A stretch of DNA of 64,000 nt from positions 62,001-126,000 of the forward strand of contig JAADVB010000020.1 of the NCBI GenBank assembly GCA_023334545.1, in the 5' to 3' direction. The notes under the pieces were generated by a model. The model ran no database searches and was not told the DNA's origin. It worked only from the letters and a program-made list of their open reading frames with translations. Positions 58,883 to 64,000 of this stretch are shown in pieces; within the stretch, counting starts at the first letter, position 1, and each line of letters starts with the position of its first letter. The stretch comes from Salisapilia sapeloensis (lineage: Eukaryota; Oomycota; Peronosporomycetes; Peronosporales; Salisapiliaceae). Made by a program: the position numbers and the translations under genes.

Positions 58883-59824
58883 ATGCTGGCGATCAGTGCG
58901 TCGGAGCGCCAATTTATTGCCGAAGGTGTCGCTGCTGGCGTCCGTGCAGATGGACGAGGACGGTTACAGTTTCGAGATGCAGTCGTCGAGACTTCCTTGC
59001 TCCCACAGTCCAATGGGTCGGCACGCATCTTCTTAGCAAACGGAGCAGCAAGCGACCTCTTGGCATCCGTGAAATTAGAAGTCGCGAAACCACCGACATC
59101 GAGACCTTCGGAGGGGATCTTCGAAGTAGCTGTCACATGCAGTCCGTCCGTCTCACGCAAGCTATCCGGAAGAGCTGCTGATGACTTAAATGCGGAGTTG
59201 TCTCAGCGAATGACTAGATTGATCACTTCTTCCATATCTCCGGAATGCAAGCAGAGACTATGTCTTGTTAAAGGCCAAAGCGTCTGGGCCGTTCGTGTGG
59301 ATGTCACTGTTTTCGAAGCTGGAGGCAATTTAGATGACCTCATCGCTCTAACGACGTACGCTGCCATTTCCGACACCGTTGTTCCAAAGATTGATGTTTT
59401 GTCTGGTGTTGAACCTGAAGGTGAGACCAGCTCTGGTCCCGTATTGGAAGTCGAAGCAGATCCAGCAGTCGGATCGTCCCTGCTTACCTACGACGTCGCA
59501 AACAGTGAATCGACCGATGCCATGAATTGGCCAATATGCGTTACATTGGCCAAGATCGGCCATGCATTTGTCCTTGACACAACCTTGGAGGAAGAACAAT
59601 GTGCTGATGGTCGGATAACGGTGGCAGTTGATAGAAATGGTCAGATTGGAGGCATCCAAAAGACAGGAAGTGCAGCATTAGATCCGAAAGAATGCCAGCA
59701 AATGGTGGACGAAGCATGTGATCGTGCCAAACTACTTTTCCAGCGAATGGAAGGTGCCATCCAGAAACAGCAACAGGAACAGTCGCAGGGTAGCCGACAA
59801 GAAAGATTAGGCTTTCTTCGTTAA
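58883..59824 (+). CDS. RRP42: Exosome complex subunit RRP42 (EXOSC7)
   Basis: A 313-residue single exon of the RNase PH fold. Aligned marks: GVAAGVRADGRGRLQFRDAV at the N-terminus, GSARIFLANGAASDLLASVK, KPPTSRPSEGIFEVAV, QSVWAVRVDVTVFEAGGNL, PICVTLAKIGHAFVLDTTL, and the C-terminal RQERLGFLR. The match to human EXOSC7 runs the whole length. RRP42 is one of the six ring subunits of the RNA exosome and has no phosphorolytic activity of its own. The ATG at 58883 gives the expected length. Confidence 0.95.
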   Translation: MLAISASERQFIAEGVAAGVRADGRGRLQFRDAVVETSLLPQSNGSARIFLANGAASDLLASVKLEVAKPPTSRPSEGIFEVAVTCSPSVSRKLSGRAADDLNAELSQRMTRLITSSISPECKQRLCLVKGQSVWAVRVDVTVFEAGGNLDDLIALTTYAAISDTVVPKIDVLSGVEPEGETSSGPVLEVEADPAVGSSLLTYDVANSESTDAMNWPICVTLAKIGHAFVLDTTLEEEQCADGRITVAVDRNGQIGGIQKTGSAALDPKECQQMVDEACDRAKLLFQRMEGAIQKQQQEQSQGSRQERLGFLR

Positions 59825-59978
59825 GGAATAAGAATTTCTTTTCTTTTATGCATTTAACTTTATATCAGGTTCGGCCAATCGTTGTTCTCTCCACTTGGTA
59901 TCGCAATCTAAAGAAAAAGAAAAGAGAGCGCAAAGTCTGAAACTCGTGGTAGACAGACTTTTAGACAATTGAGCAGCT

Positions 59979-62288
59979 ATGACCGCCGTCTCGATTTTCT
60001 ATGGTTCCCAGACAGGCGCTGCCGAGTCCATTGCGCAACGTATATACGAAGAAGCGAATGACAAAGAGCTGGATGCCTCGCTACATCCTCTCAACGACTT
60101 TCAAAAAGTAGAGTATCTCTTGTTAAACCATTGGAGCTGCATGCTAAATGTGATATTATCTTGGAATAGTCAAAAGTACTGGAGACGGAAGGGCATCATG
60201 TTATCATCGTGACTTCGACGACAGGGAATGGAGACCCACCAGATAATGCAGACCGCTTCTGGCGTTTTGCCAAGCGACGGTCTCAACCAAAGGATCTCTT
60301 TGCCAATCTCCATTTCACCGTCCTAGGTCTTGGAGATACCAATTACGACCGATTTTGGTATGCACCACCAACGATGAAAGTACCATGATGCTGTTGATAC
60401 TGATAATGGATCATAGCCATATGGGCAAAAGCATTAACCGGCGCATAGCGGAATTGGGCGGGCATCGTTTCTACGACATGGGTGCTTTGAATGCTTATAA
60501 TACAGTTTCATTACTCTGTTATTAATGACGAAATGTAGCCGCTGCAGATGAAGCGATGGGGTTGGAGGAGACGGTCGAACCTTGGCTGGACGGTCTCTGG
60601 GATGCCTTTGACAAGTCCATTGGAACCGTCAAAGCTACTTCTGACGCAGCAGGTAACGATGACGCAACGTCGGATGATATCTCATCGTCAGACGCGACGA
60701 CTAACAATACGACGACTGCTTCGTCGATGGCTACCTTGCCACCGAATCTTCAGACGTATGATATGCTCTTTGGTGCTTCCACTTCCACGGAAGCTCCAAC
60801 GGATGTACCACGCTTACAGAAACCTCTTGTAACAGTCCGCTTCTCTGAAAAATCGACTGAAGCAGAAACACCTGGAAACACGTCCGAGATTCAGGAATAC
60901 AGTCTAGAACACCCATACACAGCTCGTATCACCAACGCAGAGTACTTGACGACTGAGACGAGCTCCAGAAAGGTTCTAGGTGTGGAAATCGATGTTTCTG
61001 GCTCCGAAATGGCGTACAAGCCAGGTGACGCGATTGCAATCAAGTGCCCCAATCGATCGGATGAAGTCGACGGACTCCTTCATCGGCTTGGACTTAAAGG
61101 ACAGACGTGGTGTGGAGTGGAAGGCACCAAGAGTTCTAGTCGGAAAGCAAGCCCGGCAGACAGATTCCCATCCCATTGCTCCCTTCGCGATCTTTTCTTG
61201 CATCATGTCGACATTCGTAGTAGTCCTAAGAAGGGTGCTTTGAGAACTTTAGCAACGTTTTGCTTGAATGAAGAGGAGAAAGCAAGACTGCTATTACTCA
61301 GCAGCAAAGCCGGTGCAGACAAGTACAAGGTACATATATCATAAAAGACGATACGAACGATGACTCATAGCGTTTGATGTAGACAATGGTGACGGATCAA
61401 CAGCTCACGTTCCTCGAGGTGTTGCTTCTCTTCCGATCTTGCTCCCCGCCGTTGGACACGGTCCTAAGCCTACTTCCACAACTCATGCCTCGATACTACT
61501 CGGTCGCATCCTCTCCGCTTGGACCAAGAGGCTCCGACCGTATGTACATTGCACTGACTATCGTCAAGGAAGAGATCAATGACAAAGGACTCGTACGTCA
61601 TGGACTCTGCACCAACTGGCTGCATGACCTCTGTCAGCCTCTACTGACCGGATCTACCGTACCCTCGCCACTGGAAGTCCAGGTCTTCATGCGTCCTAGT
61701 CATGACTTTAGTCTCCCAGCTAGCCACAAGTGGCCTTTGATCTTGATTGGACCTGGCACCGGCGTCGCTCCTTTCATCGGCTTCCTCGAACATCGCTACT
61801 ACGAATTACAGAGGCATAACGAAGAACCGTCGGAAGTGTCGACTGGCTTCTGGCGAGGCGGCTTTGAAGTCCAGTTGCAAGACGATCCAGAGTACCGTTA
61901 TGCTCCTGCTTTGGAAAAGTCCAAAGACGGCAACTTGCTCTTCTTTGGCTGTCGCCATAAAGACGAGGACTGGATCTTCAAGCCACAGATGCACCAAGCG
62001 ATGGAGAATGGTACGCTTAGCAGTCTCTTCACAGCATTCTCAAGAGATCAAGAGGAGAAACATTACGTCCAGCATGATCTACGTACGAACGGGAAGCTCG
62101 TGTGCGACTTGTTACTCGAGTCGAATGGATATGTCTTTGTGTGTGGAGACGGCATGGATATGGCAAAGGATGTGCATGAAGCATTGGCTGATGTTTTGGA
62201 GACTCATGGGCACATGACAAAGGAAGAGGCAAAGGAAAAGCTGACGGAACTCATGACACGACAGCGTTATGTCCGAGATATTTGGTAG
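59979..62288 (+). CDS. MTRR: Methionine synthase reductase (diflavin)
   Basis: Five exons (59979-60107, 60170-60357, 60417-60481, 60539-61329, 61383-62288; introns 53-62 nt) give 692 residues, the size of human MTRR. The flavodoxin domain has FYGSQTGAAESIA, VTSTTGNGDPPDNA, FTVLGLGDTNYDRF and, after splicing, YDMGAADEAMGLEETVEPW. The FAD domain has PRYYSVASSPL and the connecting helices; the NADPH domain has IGPGTGVAPFIGF, FFGCRHKDEDW, VFVCGDGMDMAKDV and the aromatic end VRDIW. MTRR re-reduces the cobalamin of methionine synthase (MetH), so the organism should use B12-dependent methionine synthesis. A Ser/Thr-rich linker (~195-250) replaces the shorter animal linker. Confidence 0.93.
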
Positions 62289-62374
62289 ATTTATTCTTAT
62301 TCGCTTCGAATTCACGATCTCCCCGCTCCAAGGCGCAGAGATGGAAGACGAACCGAATCAATATATTCTCGCAC

Positions 62375-64000
62375 TTACGTTCGACGCATGTGCACTTGCC
62401 CATCTTGTACATTCGCTTCCACACCGTTTCGTTCTAGCACGTCTTCAGACGTTGAATCCATGCCTTGGGGCTTCAGTGCGCTAATGTACGCTTGATTCTC
62501 TTCATTCCCTTCGCACAAGTGACGCAAGGCAACGAGCGACCACTCTCGAATGAGCGGATTGTTATCATCGATATTGCAGTGGTTTAGGAAAAGAGGCAGA
62601 TAGCCTTCGTCTCGTACGAGATCTTGGTGATCGCGGTGACGAAAGACCAAGTTTCCACATGCGCGGATGATGGACGATCGATACCCTTGTGGCTCATGCT
62701 TGCTCAAGACAGTCATACCAGCTCGTAAGGTTGATCCAGTTGATGCTTCGTCCCGACCTTCCAGCCACACACGTTGTAGCTCCTGTAGAAGCGATCGCAA
62801 TGCTTCAGTTCCGATGGATGAAAGAACAAAGTGAGAGTCGAGAGAGAAGTCTCCGATGCAATCTAAAAGCAGAAGCTTGGCAGCGTTTTCCAACTGCTGC
62901 CACATCTCTTTCCGACCTTCTTCCACATCATCCGGACGATCTTCATTGTCTGCAATTGTAATCGCTTTCCATGTTTTCAAGACAAATTCGATATTAGTGT
63001 CTGATCGTCCTTTAGATCCAGACGATGTGATGTACGTGGTGAAAATACGAAGTAGAATGAGCTGTTCAGGTGTCACACGACTCCAGAGGCGACTTAGTAG
63101 ATGCGCTCCAACAGCGTTAAACATCTTGTCGATATGTTCGCTGTGAAATAAGCAATGGAAAAGTGCTGATAGCCATTCGAATGCCGGATCGTCCTCATCG
63201 ATCTCAGATGAAGACGGCATTTGTGAATGCTGCGTATTCGATTGCACGAGGAAGCGTTGGAGAAGTGTGACGACAATGTTACGATGGCAAACCTGTCACC
63301 ACATATGGTAAGTCTAGGAGAGTACATGGAGAAGATGATGGTTGTACTAGTTCAAGGCATCGTTCACTCGCTTCATCCGTATTACTACTGACGCAATTGA
63401 GCAATAGAGCGGCTGTAAAGGCAATGACTTTGCGTTGTTCATGGCATTCTACCAGTAGTTTCTAAACATACTGTCAGGGCATGTTAATAAGGCCGGTAAG
63501 AGGTAGCATACTTCACAATCGTTTGGAAAGAACAAGCGCCATACGACTTTCTGATTCTCCTCGCATCCTGTGATCATGTTGACTCCACTTTGGAGTGCGA
63601 CTTGACCTAATAGAACGACAGAACTGCTTCTCATAAGTCAACGACGGACTTATACAATAAGTATTGACATACCTCTTTATGCTATTCTCTTCCACGTCCA
63701 TCCAAAGGCACACTTTGGTAATCATAGCATGGATCTAGACACGAGTGATAAGTACATTTATCTATAACAAAAGTGTACATGTAGGTATCTACCTTTGGTA
63801 ACAGGTCATGCGATCGACATAGCTGTTGGTTTCGTGGACATGCAGCACAGGCATTCCGAAGAAATCGAAACGCACTTGTAGCAGCACTTGCATACGCTTT
63901 CACTAGCTCTTCGCTACCTTCTTCGATCGTAGGACGTGGAATATCGCTCTGCTCGACGGTCAGAGCCTCAGATTCATTCGCATTTTTGGCTACATTGAAC
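62375..64000 (-). CDS. ATXN10: Ataxin-10-like protein, 5' end outside the window
   Basis: The frame is open at the right edge, so the N-terminus is missing. Six exons are visible (63793-64000 partial, 63673-63734, 63512-63623, 63348-63461, 62375-63292 with the last one longest, all joined in phase; introns 49-58 nt; the last listed exon is the 3' one). Helical repeats include AFRFLRNACAACPRNQQL, VALQSGVNMITGCEENQ, IAFTAALLLNCVSS. The signature ataxin-10 end is present: SIIRACGNLVFRHRDHQD, LPLFLNHCNIDDNNPLIREW, LRHLCEGNEENQ. Ataxin-10 is an armadillo-like protein tied to cytokinesis and cilia in other eukaryotes. It is convergent with MTRR (86 bp gap). Confidence 0.9.

Overview
This window is nuclear DNA from a eukaryote with a very compact genome, most likely an oomycete (Stramenopiles). 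The case rests on several features together: a folate-biopterin-type transporter of the kind expanded in oomycetes, a TKL kinase fused to several membrane segments, a MADS-box gene, a flagellar or centriolar-looking IQ/p25-alpha/B-box protein, and tandem thioredoxin-like membrane proteins. Two genes also carry a CATT...TTTT element like the oomycete Inr/FPR core promoter. About 34 protein genes and one tRNA gene fit in 64 kb, on both strands, often 60-160 bp apart. Nearly all introns I could place are 45-87 nt with GT..AG ends. Low coding density in a few 0.5-1.6 kb gaps is the only relief. I saw no transposons, rRNA, CRISPR or viral genes. The genus (for example Albugo or Pythium) cannot be settled by eye.

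Layout. 1-9 kb: 3' end of a folate/biopterin transporter, a coiled-coil protein, a trans-aconitate methyltransferase-like enzyme, SREK1IP1 (splicing), an L/F-tRNA-protein transferase homologue and a RasGEF. 9-10.8 kb: a gene-poor stretch holding tRNA-Leu(CAA). 10.8-14.5 kb: three transcription regulators in a row (MADS-box, tandem PC4, bHLH). 14.6-19.2 kb: a cyclic-nucleotide-binding protein, mitochondrial NADP-isocitrate dehydrogenase and a 97-aa basic probable mitochondrial protein. 19.3-25.2 kb: a full CBP/p300 acetyltransferase. 26.8-31.1 kb: a giant IQ-motif protein. 32-36 kb: a small membrane protein, a ten-exon RAD51B, ribosomal protein uL29 (RPL35) and a SWEET sugar transporter. 36.5-44.1 kb: IMP dehydrogenase, an alpha/beta hydrolase, a PX protein, two tandem membrane DUF953 thioredoxins and BRX1. 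44.3-54.2 kb: a START protein, a BAR-PH-ArfGAP-ankyrin protein, a two-repeat voltage-gated channel with EF hands, and a membrane TKL kinase. 54.4-64 kb: a degenerate uracil phosphoribosyltransferase, OTU1/YOD1, an MFSD8-like transporter, exosome RRP42, methionine synthase reductase and a 5'-truncated ataxin-10.

Most genes are unrelated housekeeping or signalling loci, with no operon logic. Closely spaced divergent pairs may share promoters: PC4/bHLH (209 bp), BRX1/START (159 bp), channel/kinase (257 bp), and the small membrane protein/RAD51B (76 bp). Exon boundaries were placed by splice-site inspection plus protein-family alignment from memory. The frame closes exactly in every spliced gene for which exons are given, but none has been checked against transcripts.
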